64,000 bases of DNA, taken from Physella acuta. Its lineage: Eukaryota > Mollusca > Gastropoda > Physidae. Each line of letters opens with the position of its first letter. Within the stretch, counting starts at the first letter, position 1. A program made the translations under genes and the position numbers. The notes beneath the pieces were generated by a model that saw only the letters and a list, made by a program, of their open reading frames with translations, had not been told where the DNA came from and ran no database searches. The stretch spans positions 186,001-250,000 of the forward strand of contig NW_026731944.1 in assembly GCF_028476545.1 (NCBI RefSeq), written 5' to 3'. This document shows positions 44,980 through 60,205 of this stretch, one piece after another.

Positions 44980-47900
44980 ATGTATTATCAGGTATGTGAT
45001 GTACATTATATATATATATTTGTATTGAGTTATTATAGATAATGAAAATCAGAACCTCATAAATCTGTACCTAAGAAATTATTTGTACAATTTAAAACAA
45101 AATGAAATTAATTTTTTTGTAAAATGGTTTACTTATATTGCTTTCAGTCTAACTATCCGCCATACAACCCTGGGGATTCAGTGTATCCTCCACAGTACCC
45201 CAACTCCGGCCCTCCACCACCCCCTATGGCTATGAATGCATACAGTGCATATAATGTCAATCAATATCAAGGTATGTTAAAAAAAAAATTTTACATACAT
45301 TAATTTGTTTCCAGTTTCTTAACTTGTTAAGTTATATAAATACTATGAATCAAGCATATTTATAAAAAAAGTTATCCAATATGTTTTTAAAAAATTGAAT
45401 GCTAATTCCAATCTATATTGAAAATAAAAATAATTAATTATGGTTCAATTGAATTTAATATAATATTCAATGTATGTAATTTTTCTCTGTTACAAAACTT
45501 TCTCAGTGCCATCAAACAATTATACCTATTACCAACCCCCTGGCATGATTCCTGGCTTTGCAAATGTCCCCAATGTACAGCAGATGCATTTACAGTCTCT
45601 GCAAATGACAGAGCAGGTTTGTTAAATATCTCTGATATCATTGGATTCATTTTTTTAAATATATGTTTGTTAATATTTTTTAAACAGATTTTTCCCTTCT
45701 TCTCTCTCTTTTATAAATTTCTTTATCCTTTTACTGCTTTGTGTAAACAACAAGGTGGTTTAAATGAGGCAAAAAACAACAACACATTAAGCCACATGTC
45801 TTATAAAAATGTATATATCAATTGAGTGATCGATAATCGTATATTATTTTTTACCGATCAGCCACCCCAAGTGATGGATATGCCTACATCAACCTACCTG
45901 AAGACAATGGACTCTCACCTGCAGTTTTACCAGAGGCAGAAACAGGTGGAGCTAATGGAGGTAAGAACTTTAATTAGCTCGTTATCTGTGAAGATTAGGA
46001 TATGTATCTTGTGGGAAAGATTGAATTTATATCTTCTTTTTGCATTTCTTTTTCTATAAATTTTTTTTTTTTTTTACAGAGACTTGAAGAAATGATAAGG
46101 AATGGACAGGTAAATTTTTTGTATTTATTTCAATGTCTTAAATCAAATAAGAATACTTACTTTACTTCACGTGTCATCTATGTGATGTATGCTTATATAC
46201 TTCATGCACAACGAGTAAAGCGATGTGTCGCACGCTTTAAGGGTTAAGAAGATCAGTGATGTGGGCAGTATTTTGTCATGCTGGGTGATTTTCAAATTTT
46301 AAAAAATATGATGGTCCATTGAGACCGCAAAATGGAGAATCTGTTTCTGTAATTTCTGCGTACAAAATACATGATCAGCACTATGCCCAGCCACCTTTTG
46401 TAAATTATATTTCCAGAATGTGAAAGAAAAAAAAGCAGAAGAGATCCTAGAGCCCCAGCCAGTTCAGCCTGCTGAGCCAGTAAAACAGGTTCCAGTAAGT
46501 AATACACTGCTGTTCCCTAACATAATTTATACAGTTATCTCCCTACAAGAAGGAATACTCTTACTGCAGGTCACAGTGATTTTTTTTTATTTAAAAATAC
46601 TTTATTTTCATAGCTTAATTTTTTTGTTTTTCTTATTTTGGCTTAATTAATTCGAAAAGCTTCAGTTATTTCTAAGGTTTTAACAACATTCTTTTTAAAT
46701 GTTTAAACATTTTGTCCGTATTAGAGTAAAGTAAATTAACCCTCAGGAACCCGATTGCCCACTGAACAGAGAGTTCATCTTTTTTCTTGACCACAGCATA
46801 AGAAGGGAGGGTTAAGTCAGCCCAAGCCCAAACGCCTTACTTTCCCTTGTAGGATTAGAGTAATGTACCTAAATCTCTCTACATAGACCTCATTTATTGT
46901 TTTAACAGACACTGTCAGAAGAGGCCATCAAACAGACACTTAAGGAGGAGATGAAGAGAGTGTTTGTCGCTGAGTTACTGAGACGACAGAAGGTTTCCGG
47001 CACCTTTGACATGACGGAAGGGACTGTGAAACCATTCAAGAAGTACGAGACCGGAGACCCTGTAGCTGAGTGGTACCTCAAGAACAGAAGCATGAGCATG
47101 GTTGGCAAAGCCTGGGACCCAGAGTGTGATTGCGAGTACCTAAGGGCGGCCATGAAGGGATTAGGTTTGTGTTTTTTTGTTGATATCTGAAGTAATGTTT
47201 TCTTTTGATTGTAAAATAGTCAGTGGCTTAGGCAGGATTTTGTTATGCAAATTGCTTGAGTTCAAATACCGGGTTCTTGATTGTAGAATGTCCCAGAGGT
47301 ATGATGGGTACCTGATTCATGTTAGGGAACGTAAAGGTGTCTGGGCATAGTGTTGACCACACTATCCCCTCATATGCCAAGGTCACTGAAACATGGGAAC
47401 TCTACTTCACCTGCCTTGTGGCCCGTAGGGTTAAAAGGGTATTTTACATTTTTATGGGACAGAGAGCTGGACTTCTAACCCGTTAGTCTCGAGTTCAAAT
47501 CCGGATCCAAGTCAGTAGACCGTCCCTAAGTCCAGCCAGCTCTGATGGGTACCTAACTCACGTTTGGTTAAGTAAAGGCGACTAGGCATAGTGCTGACCA
47601 CACAATCCCTTCATATGGTGAGATCACAGAAACTAGTGAACTCTTCATTTGCCCCATAGACCATCAGATTTGAAAGGGAACTTTACTTTACTTACATTTT
47701 TTTTAAATTAATGTAACTTAACATGAAAAGGGAGTCCATAGTGGTTTTTCCAAACCCCCCCCCCCCCCCCACACACACAATACTCATTACATTGTATCTT
47801 TACTACTTGAAAGACTATGGTTTAACACCAACTTTTTTTGTATCCTGCAGGTACAAATGATGATGCCATTATTTTAGTTGTATCAACCAGATGCAACCAA

Positions 47901-50900
47901 CAAAGGCAGGAGCTCAAAGATATGTTTAAAACTCTATACGGCAGAGTAGGTTATTTGTTGTTGTTGTTGTTTTTTTTTATCTTTCATGTGTATATAAATC
48001 CTTTTTATGGCAGTATAAGATTTTTTTAATAAGTTTATGTAAGCCTACATTAGATAGGTATTAAGTACATAAATTGCAGAATTGTTTATCTGATATATAT
48101 AAATATATATAATAAATATATCATTCATTTTCATTTAAACTTATATAAATTAATGTATCCTAGTAGGCCCCTCACTAACCATTCTTTATTACTATTTAAA
48201 ATATTGAAACCAATTTAGTTGGAATTACATTTAAGGAGTATCTGAAAATATAATGATTATCATTACACTGATTTCAAAGTGTTAAGCATGTAGGTAGACA
48301 AGTTATATTGTCTATTTAAAAAACACAAACTTCACTAAATAAATTTATTTTTTCTATTAATAACATTGATGAAACTGAATGAAAATCTGTTTTTTTGTTA
48401 AAGGATTTAATCACTGACTTGAAGGGTGAGCTAAGTGGTGACTACAAGGAGCTGGTCATGGCACTGTTTGTCAGCCCTGCTGAATTTGACGCCTGGTGTA
48501 TAAAAGAAGCAATTTATGTACGTAAACAATTGCTAGTGACTCTCAATGAATTGATTAAATTTATTAATTAATTTAAGTTGCCAAAGCAGGCATAGTTGTT
48601 TTCAAAGTTAGTTACTCTTCATTTTATTTCTAACAACATTTGTGTGTACATTAATAGTATTCTATTGGTGCTTTTTTTACCTTGGAAAAAATACGATATT
48701 GTATGTTGCTGTTGGATTTACTTTTTTGTAGCGTAAATTATGCAGGCTTTTTTTTTAATAATTAAAAAAGTATTTAAATTCTCTTTTCATTTCCTAAATT
48801 TTTATGACATCTTTACTTGATATGTAAGCCTATACACATAAAATCATTGATATTTAAACATTGTAATGGTTGTTTATTTGTTGAAAGAAAACTCAAAATA
48901 TTTAATTTATATTCTTAAATTAAGTTTTATCTATCCCAATCTTAATAGGGTCTAGGTACAGATGAGCAGGCACTTGTGGAAATATTGCTGACACGCACCA
49001 ATGATCAAATAAAAGAAATAAGGGCAGTTTACCCTAAAGGTAGATTATCCAGTTATTTAAAAATCTAACATTCATGCAATCTAAGGGAGGTAACTTCATA
49101 GAGGATAAAATGATATTGCAGACAGAAAAATCAGTAGTTAACTTAAAAATAAAAAGTAATCTCCCATCTCCCACCACCAGAAATAGACAATAATTAAAGT
49201 TTCCTTAGTAAAAAATTATTTAATTGTGTGAATGCCTTTTTTGGTGTTATGATTCCCTGGTAGATCTATTAAATGTAAATATTTGTACAGACCAATGATT
49301 AACTCCCTTACGTTCCCCCCAAAATGTAGTTGTCCATAAAACCAAACTTGCCAAGGACTCTCAGTTTGAGAAAGACATAAGAGATGACACAAGTGGTGAC
49401 TTTAAAAGGCTTCTCATCTCAGCTTCAATGGTAAATAGCTAATTTATTCAGGGTTGTTTTTTTCTTTTGACATTAGTCCTTCAGTGCTTCTATATAGCTA
49501 GCGTAGAGGCTCATAACAAAGTCTTTATATAAAGTGTTTATTATTAGAGTAAGCTCCAAATGAAGTTTAACACTTTGATACTAAGTGCTATAGGGCCTCT
49601 ATATAGCTAGTGTAGAAGCTCATAATAAATTCTTTATATAGTGTTTATTATTAGAGTAAGCTCCAAATGAAGTTTAACACTTTGATACTAAGTGCTATAG
49701 GGCCTCTATATAGCTAGTGTAGAAGCACATAATAAGGCCTTTATATAGTGATTATTATTAGAGTAAGCTCCATATGAAGTTTAACACATTGATACTAAGT
49801 GCTTTATAATTGGACATTAATCCTTCAGGGCTTCTATATAGCTAGTGTAGAAGCTCTTAATAAAGTTTATATAGAGTTAGCTCCATATGAAGTTAAGCAC
49901 ATTGATACTAAATGCTTTACAATTGGACAGGGCAAGAGATATGAGATCCCACCGGAGAAGTTAGAGGCTGCGGTGGAGGAGATCATCAACCCACAAGATG
50001 GAACAGGAACAGGTAACTTTTGTTCACTCTAGCAAAGGGGCAATAAGTCTGTATGCTTCGAGAGATAAATTTCTATAAAACTTTTAAAGGAAATTTTAAA
50101 ACTTCTAAATTTTGTGTTGGAGATTGTTATAGTGTGAACATATTTTTTTGTGAATTTCTAAAAATTCTAAAATTGTTGGTGCAGTCATTATAATCACCAT
50201 TAGTATCTTAATTATTTGGCCATGTATTCTGGACAAATACAGGAAAATATTATCTTAATTGATACAAGTTCTAATCAAACTGAAATACATTTCAGTATGT
50301 TGACTTGTAATAGCTAAAAAAAAATGTTTTTAAATCTACTACACTCCTATACTAAACTCCTAATACTAATTGTTGCTTTAACTCAGGAATGTTTGAAGTC
50401 AACTACAGCAAACTTTGTGACCCAGAGAAAGCTAAAATTGAAGCACAGCAACTCTACAAGGCTGGGGAGGCGAGATGGGGAACTGATGAGGAGACGTTCA
50501 ACAGAATCTTTTCATCCCGTGACTACTACCAGCTACGGGCCATATGGGACGAGTATGTCAAAGTGAGTTACAATAATAAAAACACAATTCTGATTGTAAT
50601 ATTGGATTTATTTATAATTTTTGTAATGATAATTTTTTGAAGAATTTATGGAAATGTGTTTTTGATGTCAGTAAATATTATTTATATAAATATATTGCCT
50701 TGAATTTTAAAATTTACCATGTTATAATTGTGGACCATGTAAATTTATTATTTTAATAAATTCATCAGATAACGCAGAGAGATATCTTAAATAGTGTTGA
50801 CAGAGAAACCTCTGGAGATTTTAGGCAAGGCCTCAGAGCCATTGGTAAGTAATTATTAAGGTTTTAATATCCATACATACATACACATTCACATACACAC

Positions 50901-51673
50901 AAAAAATACATCACATAGCTAAATACAGTTGTTATTCTCCTAGCTATTCTTTTTTTTTTAATTTAAACATTTTTTCTGATGAATATTCAGTTATGAATAT
51001 CAGAAGTCGGCCCATGTTCTTTGCTGAAAAACTAAGGGATGCCATGAAAGGTCTAGGCACTGATGAGAGAACCTTGATTCGTATAATAGTTTCCAGGTCT
51101 GAGGTATGTAGTTAAATCTGCCCTGGTGTTGGCAGTTTGAATCTAGCAAGAATTATTAAGACATTATCAGGCCATTTCCATGGGAACACGATCTGACAAC
51201 TGTCTTCAGTGTTGCTTTATAAAATATTTTTAAAAATAGGTATTTGAAAATAACTATGTGGTTCAGATTAGTTATGTTTTGGATATTAGTTATGTGTTTG
51301 ACATTAGAAATTTGTTAGACATTAGTTATAGGTTTGACAATAGTTATGTGTATGAGTAAAGTTATGTATTTGACAATATTAATGTATTTGACAATATTAA
51401 TGTATTTGACAATAGTCATGTATTTGACAGTAGTTATGTGTTTGACAATAGTTATGTATATGAGTATAGTTTTGTATTTGACAATAGTTATGCTTTTGAC
51501 AAGAGTTATGTATTTGACAAGAGTTATGTGTTGACATAAAATTTCAGATTGACATGGTGCAGATAAAAGAATGTTTTCTCAAACTTACCAACAAGACATT
51601 GTGGCGATGGATTAAAGAAGATACCAGCTTCAACTTTAAGAAACTACTTCAGGCTATTGTCGGGAAAAATTAA
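44980..51673 (+). CDS. Annexin with Tyr/Pro-rich N-terminal tail, four annexin repeats
   Basis: Sixteen coding exons: 44980-44991, 45148-45271, 45507-45616, 45862-45960, 46080-46109, 46417-46494, 46909-47164, 47851-47945, 48404-48517, 48949-49039, 49330-49430, 49931-50012, 50387-50562, 50769-50844, 50991-51103, 51548-51673 (TAA). Every junction is AG/GT with consistent phase; 560 residues. The tail (about residues 1-150) begins [19 protein letters not shown] and ends in a charged stretch ([19 protein letters not shown]). The core has four repeats with type II calcium loops: AMKGLGTND, YGLGTDE, the third-repeat form GEARWGTDE, and AMKGLGTDE. Each is followed about 40 residues on by an acidic D/E in a GD(F/Y)-type motif, except the last (EDTSFNF). 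Annexins bind acidic membranes in a calcium-dependent way; long Tyr/Pro tails are typical of the A7/A11-like kind. A short segment before repeat 1 ([20 protein letters not shown]) is unusual. The ATG is the first in an exon starting at 44967. Confidence 0.93.
47222..47693 (+). mobile_element. Two family-1 SINEs in tandem, in annexin intron
   Basis: The first copy, 47222-47452 (GAGTTCAAATACCGGG, ATGTTAGGGAACGTAAAGG), is followed directly by a second, 47453-47693 (GAGTTCAAATCCGGATCCAA, GTAAAGGCGACTAGGCATAG, tail TTTACTTTACTT). Decayed pieces of the same family are at about 46735-46855. Confidence 0.8.
49480..49930 (+). repeat. Minisatellite, four units of 107-128 bp, ending at an annexin acceptor
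   Basis: Units contain TCTATATAGCTAGTGTAGAA, TAGAGTAAGCTCCAAATGAA and TTGATACTAAGTGCT. The third and fourth end with AATTGGACAT and AATTGGACAG respectively; the latter is the 3' splice site of the exon at 49931. Confidence 0.85.
51290..51537 (+). repeat. Minisatellite, 18-bp unit (TTTGACAATAGTTATGTA)
   Basis: About 13 units filling the last annexin intron up to 10 bp before the final exon. The Met-Tyr-Leu-Thr open frame through it is an artefact. Confidence 0.85.

Positions 51674-53920
<2,247 letters not shown>

Positions 53921-54005
<85 letters not shown>
53921..54005. repeat. (TA)n microsatellite flanking the A/C-rich elements
   Basis: A perfect TA run ending exactly where the first ACTAGCCGTCCCGG begins. 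Confidence 0.95.
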
Positions 54006-54007
<2 letters not shown>

Positions 54008-55060
54008 TAGCCGTCCCGGCCAGGCCCTGCTCTGGCTTCTGTGAAAAACCTTTCTGTTAAAGACCATTACCTGTGTGTTTAGTAATCATCATAAACCCGG
54101 CATTGCCCACCCAAACCACAACCAACCAAAACAACAAAACGCAAACATAACGCTAACACAATTACAAATACAAACGAAAACAAAAACCTAACAACAAACC
54201 CAACCACAACCACAAACACCAATACAAACACAAAGAAAAAACAAACAAAAAAGCAAACGAAAACAAAAACCTAACAACAAACCCAACCACAAACACCAAT
54301 ACCAACAAAAAAAAACAAAAAAAAACCGAAAAAGCAAACGAAAACAAACCAAATCCAAACGCAAAACCAACCAAAAACACAAATACAAACCCAAACAAAA
54401 AAAAACAAACAAAAACGAAAAAAGAAAGAACAAAAACGAACCAAATCAAAACGAAACCACTAACGCAAACCCACCTAAACACAAAGAAAACACTAACGCG
54501 AACATAAACGCCCGGGGCGGAATCACCTGTTTTAGCTTAATGAACGACTATAGTACCCCAACTTATTCATAGTCTTTTGCACTCACTTAAACGAACGCGC
54601 CTGTTTCAATTTAATGAACAATTTTAATACTCCAAGCTTATCCGTAAAATACCTACAACATTTGCACTTGATCAATCCCCGCTAATTATGTAATTATTTT
54701 TTTTTTCCCAACACCAAAACAAAGTTATTAAAATGTAAATTATTTACCACAAAATGCAATGGTTTTATAAAGGGAAGTAATTTTGTTTTCCTAATTTATC
54801 AAAGGGAAGTAAGTGCTATAGGACTAAATAAAGACATAATTAGAATTTTTGTAAAAGATGATATTTTTTTAAAACTTGTGTTTAATGAACATGCCGACAA
54901 TTATTATTATAATTTGAAAAATGAAAATTATTTCCCAATACTTTCAATAGTAATTTTTTAGCTCATAAATTTAGACAAATGCGCACGATAATTTTCTAAC
55001 ACTTAAATTCATCCAAGACCAACGACAAACATATGCATTACATACAGAACTGAGCTTTAT
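54006..55060 (+). mobile_element. Unclassified element, copy 1 (ACTAGCCGTCCCGGCC start)
   Basis: It starts ACTAGCCGTCCCGGCCAGGC and ends ACAGAACTGAGCTTTATATA. After about 110 bp there is a block of about 390 bp whose + strand is nearly all A and C (AACAAAAACCTAACAACAAA), with G mainly in ACG. The rest is AT-rich with phrases GAACGACTATAGTACCCCAA and ATCAATCCCCGCTAATTATG. No protein domain; the Phe/Val/Cys-rich - strand frames are composition artefacts. The superfamily was not recognised. Confidence 0.75.
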
Positions 55061-55072
55061 ATATATATATAT

Positions 55073-56607
55073 ACTAGCCGTCCCGGCCAGGCCCTGCTCT
55101 GGCTTCTGTGAAAAACCTTTCTGTTAAAGACCATTACCTGTGTGTTTAGTAATCATCATAAACCCGGCATTGCACACCCAAACCAAAACCAAAACAACAA
55201 AACGCAAACATAACACTAACACAATTACAAATACAAACGAAAACAAAAACCTAACAACTAACCCAACCACAACCACAAACACCAATACGAACACAAAGAA
55301 AAAAACAAACGAAAAAGCAACGAAAACAAACCAAATCCAAATGCAAAACCAACCACAAACCCAAAGAAAAAAACACAAACGAAAAAACAAACGAAAACAA
55401 ACCAAATACAAACGCAAAACCAACCACAAACACAAATACAAACACAAACGCAAAGAAAATAAAACACAAACGAAAACGAAAAAAGAAAGAACAAAAACGA
55501 ACCAAATCAAAACGCAACCACTAATGCAAACCCAACCTAAACACAAAGAAAACACTAACGCGAACATAAACGCACAGTGCTCAGAGTCTAGCCCGGGGCG
55601 GAATCGCCTGTTTCAGCTTAATAAACGACTATAATACCCCAACTTATTCATAGTCTTTTGCACTCACTTTAATGAACGTAGGCGCGAAACCGAACACGGG
55701 AGGCCCGGGACCCCAAATAGCACCCTGTCTGGGCGCCAGAGGACGCACCATGACGTCACCGCCTTATTGAACTTAGTAAACGACTATAGTACATAACTTA
55801 TTCATAGTCTTTGGAACTCACGCGAACGTAGATACCATAGCGTACACCGGAAGGCCCGGGGCGCCAAATAGCACCCTGTCGGGGTGCCGGAGGACGCCCG
55901 GATTTGATTCACTTAAAGACTATAGTAACCTTTCTTATCCATTGTCTATCGCACTGTTCAAAACAAAATTATGCAGCATAGCGCTCACATGATAGCCCAG
56001 GGTGCCAAATCGAACCGTGCAAGGGCGCCGGCGGACGCGCCTGTTTCAATTTAGTGAACAAAAATGATAATACTCCAAGCTTATCCGTAAATGGAAAGAA
56101 ATAAACATATAGGATTTGTAGGACCTGGCTTATTAAATGTTATTGATTTAAAAAATAATAATTATTGAACAGTATGTTCAGTGTATAGAATAAATAAAAG
56201 GCAGTGTTAAAAATACCTAACGACATTGCACTTAATCAATCCCCGCTAATTATGTAATTATTTTTTTTTCTTAACACCATAAACAAAGTAATAAAATGTA
56301 AATTCTTTCTTCTTAAGAATTTTTTTTATTAAAGGGAAGTAACTGTGCAGTCAATACATTTCCGATACAATTTTAGAAATTTTATAAACGTCGATACACT
56401 TTTTAAAAATTTTATGTCGCGTTCATAATTGAAAATTATTCTTCTAAGTAAATAGAGTGAAAATTGTTTTTAAAGACTTTCAATGGTAATTTTTTGAATC
56501 GTAAATTTAGACTATGAGCACGATAAAAAATCTAACACTTAAATCCATAGAACTGTCAACGACAAACTTTTTTGCCACACGTTACAGAACTGAGCTTTAT
56601 ATATTAG
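55073..56607 (+). mobile_element. Unclassified element, copy 2 (longer form)
   Basis: Same ends as copy 1. It has an additional about 450 bp (55665-56110) made of three degenerate sub-repeats of about 120 bp, each with CCAAATAGCACCCTGTC or CCAAATCGAACCGTGC, GGGCGCC and GGAGGACGC. It adjoins copy 1 through a (TA)8 spacer and copy 3 with no spacer beyond TATATTAG. Confidence 0.75.
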
Positions 56608-57665
56608 ACTAGCCGTCCCGGCCAGGCCCTGCTCTGGCTTCTGTGAAAAACCTTTCTGTTAAAGACCATTACCTGTGTGTTTAGTAATCATCATAAACCC
56701 GGCATTGCCCACCCAAACCACAACCAACCAAAACAACAAAACGCAAACATAACGCTAACACAATTACAAATACAAACGAAAACAAAAACCTAACAACAAA
56801 CCCAACCACAACCACAAACACCAATACAAACACAAAGAAAAAACAAACAAAAAAGCAAACGAAAACAAAAACCTAACAACAAACCCAACCACAAACACCA
56901 ATACCAACAAAAAAAAAAAAAAACAACGAAAAAGCAAACGAAAACAAACCAAATCCGAACGCAAAACCAACCAAAAGCACAAATACAAACCCAAACAAAA
57001 AAAACACAAACAAAAACGAAAAAAGAAAGAACAAAAACGAACCAAATTAAAACGCAACCACTAACGCAAACCCACCTAAACACAAAGAAAACACTAACGC
57101 GAACATAAAAGCCCGGGGCGGAATCACCTGTTTTAGCTTAATGAACGACTATAGTACCCCAACTTATTCACAGTCTTTTGCACTCACTTAAACGAACGCG
57201 CCTGTTTCAATTTAATAAACAATTTTAATACTCCAAGCTTATCCGTAAAATACCTACAACATTTGCACTTGATCAATCCCCGCTAATTATGTAATTATTT
57301 TTTTTCCCAACACCAAAACAAAGTAATTAAAAAGTAAATTATTTTCACGGAATGCTATGGTTTTATAAAGGGAAGTAATTGTGTTTTTCCTAATTTATCA
57401 AAGGGAAGTAATTGCTATAGGACTAAATAAAGACATAATTAGAATTTTTGTAAAAGATGATATTTTTTTTAAAACTTGTGTTTAATAAACATGCCGACAA
57501 TTATTACTTTAATTTGAAAAATGAAAATTATTTCCCAACACTTTCAATAGTAATTTTTTAGCTCATAAATTTAGACAAATGCGCACGATAATTTTCTAAC
57601 TTTTAAATTCGTACAATTCCAACGATATACAAATGCATTACATACAGAACTGAGCTTTATATATT

Positions 57666-57667
<2 letters not shown>
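56608..57667 (+). mobile_element. Unclassified element, copy 3
   Basis: Very similar to copy 1 along its whole length, including the A/C-rich block, more so than to copy 2. It ends GAACTGAGCTTTATATATTA and runs into a (TA)n. Confidence 0.75.

Positions 57668-57734
<67 letters not shown>
57668..57734. repeat. (TA)n microsatellite at the right end of the element array
   Basis: A perfect TA run. Confidence 0.95.
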
Positions 57735-57738
<4 letters not shown>

Positions 57739-57749
57739 TATATAAAATT

Positions 57750-58220
57750 AAAGGTTTGTGAGCCGTGCATGAAGAAACAAAAAGGCGTAAGGAAAGAAAT
57801 AGTAGTGAAGCCTTTGGTATTATCTTATTTTTAATTGCGCTGCCAAGTAGATGTAATCGACTTTCAATTATAATGGTGTACCAAAGTCATCTCACCAAGT
57901 TTTTGCTTCTCAGGCCATTCAAAACAAATACAGTAGTAGAAGTAGCTCACAACTTGATCGACATATTTACCTTGTTTGATGCACCATTGATGATAGACAT
58001 ATTTACCTTGATTGGTGCACCATTGATGATAGACATATTTACCTTGTTTGATGCACCATTGATGATAGACATATTTACCTTGTTTGATGCACCATTGATG
58101 ATAGACATATTTACCTTGATTGGTGCTCCATTGATGATAGACATTTTTACCTTAATTGGTGCACCATCGATTTTACAGTCCAATAACGGTCGTGAATTTG
58201 CAAATAAAGTGGTCAGGGCC
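57750..58220 (+). pseudogene. Fossil integrase fragment (LTR-retroelement or integrase-bearing transposon)
   Basis: Translated pieces resemble the core of retroviral-type (rve) integrases, of the kind also found in the host genes KRBA2 and ZBED9: HLTKFLLLRPFKT near 57880 and GAPSILQSNNGREFANKV near 58155. It is a short, broken remnant with no LTRs, reverse transcriptase or capsid part nearby, so the parent family cannot be set. The middle is occupied by a tandem 36-bp minisatellite (about 57955-58165), which makes the fragment look old. Confidence 0.65.
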
Positions 58221-60205
58221 TAAGGGTACACTGGTCTACTTTGAAGATTGCATGCACACGAACGAGTACACTCAATCGTACACATACATGCTCACACAAT
58301 TGTACACATACACGTATACTCACAAGTACACTCCCACATACATGTAGGCCTACACTCACACATACAGTACCATGTTTCTTCCAGACTTTTTTCACAAGGG
58401 GGGGGGGCACTTCAGGACATACATCAAATTAGTATATATAGGCCTATATACATATACATATACGTATACGTATACCTATACGTATAGGTATACGTATGCG
58501 TATGCGTACGCATACACATACACATACACATAGGCCTATAAATTATATTTATATATATATATATATAGGCAAATATTTATATAGGCATATATATATATTA
58601 TATAAATAGGGCCTAGAGAGAGAGATTGGTAATACAAAATTTAAAATCTTATCCCCTATCCTAAAGTAACAAAATCCTGCTGTGTAACTTTGTATCATAA
58701 TAATAAAGACTATGATTTGATTGTTAATTAATCATGACAAGAATCTTACTAAACGGCTATTTTAAATGCCCCATTCCCAAGTTTAACTCTAACACAAAGT
58801 GTTCGGGGCTTGGAAGTTAATTGATTTTGGATCTATCAAAATATTCACATTTTACAGATTGCTAGGCCTATTTTTGTTTTATTCGGTACATTCAGTAACA
58901 TTCGTTTCTAGCTAGCATTTAGCGTAACCCTTTTGGTATCGATACTTTTTAAAAGGATTGCTTCATTTAGATCTATATTTATAAACATTCTTTACGAATC
59001 TTTAGACCTAAAAAATAGACTAGAAGAATCTATTCAAGATTATCTCGATTAGTCAACAGGATTAGACTGCCTTCTAGTAAATGGAAGTTGAAACTAATGT
59101 CTCCAAACAAGCAGGTCAAAAGGTTTAATCGATAGTAGATTTAGATTTTGATCTCTAGGCTGATAACTAGGCTACTTAACTGTAAAAGTATCTTACTACC
59201 CTAAATAATAATAGTATAGTATAGGAGTATAGGCAATTATAATAATATAGCGGCAATATACTATAGCCAATAGGCCAGTTAGCAGTATGAGTATTTTTAT
59301 TTTAGGCAGGCCTCCTAATTACTAATTACTATAGCGCCTATCTAGAATCTAGCCTAACTCTAGTCTAGAATTTTTCTAGACTCTATCAACTCTATACTAG
59401 ACTATATCTAGATCTAGAGACTAGATTCTAGCTAGAAGTCTAGATCTAGAATCTATATCTTATCTAGATTCTAGACTAGATTAGTTTAGTTACATGTAGA
59501 CTGTAGACTCTTTTTGTAGAGTATTGTAGAGAGTAGAGAGAGCCTTAGAGTAATTTTTAGCGCAATTTCCATACGGACAACTGCGATTATTAACTCGTCA
59601 TTTCTGGATGGATGGATGAATGAATGGATGGATGGATGTGTGTCCGCAGCTTTAAGTCGTATCTCCTCCTCAACGAAGCAATATCGAGGACTAGTTCCAA
59701 AAGCAAATACGTTAAGCAAGTTCCGACGATGATTGTGGGCCAAAAAAATTCCCGGAATTCCTTCCTGGATTTCCCGGAAAAACCAAAAAACCTTGAACAA
59801 ATGGAGTTTTTGCTCCATATCTCGGCAACCAGACCACTTAGCGACTTGAAACATTTACCAATCGATTCCTGCTATAATTTAGACCAATCTTGCCGAAGAA
59901 AGTTTTCAAAAATATCCTTTCGTTTGGTCACAAAAAATTAATTAAGAACATTTAAACTGAGCATCGTGTAGGCCTAGGATGATTTAAACTGAGCATCGTG
60001 TAGGAGTTTATATTTATTGGATGATATTTACAAAAAATTAAAAATTGTTATGGATAACATGAGAAAATTGCGCTTATATTGTCACTACACTTTTTATTAA
60101 CTTGTTTAGACTAACTTAAATAAAACTGGATTCCACAGACTTCTGCCTCAACTGATTGATAATTGAACTAGATCTAGAATCTAGATATCTAGTTGTAAAA
60201 AGAAA
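58221..60205. other. Intergenic: microsatellites and CTAGA-rich sequence, no gene
   Basis: CACACA/TACACA-rich phrases at 58250-58365. A family-B-like fragment is at 58371-58405. Palindromic TATACGTATACGTATAC runs lie at 58440-58520. A CTAGA-rich tract is at 59340-59490 and a (GGAT)n run at 59605-59640. A 22-bp direct repeat (ATTTAAACTGAGCATCGTGT) occurs at about 59949 and 59982. The stretch 59640-59930 is complex but no domain was recognised. Confidence 0.5.

Noticed and set aside
54162-57083. Several Phe/Val/Cys-rich - strand frames resembling membrane proteins
   Set aside because: They read the T/G-only strand of the A/C-rich elements, so hydrophobic residues come from base composition.
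59624-59941. 105-codon frame before SPPL2
   Set aside because: Begins in a GGAT microsatellite, no recognisable domain, no splice link to SPPL2 in the right phase.
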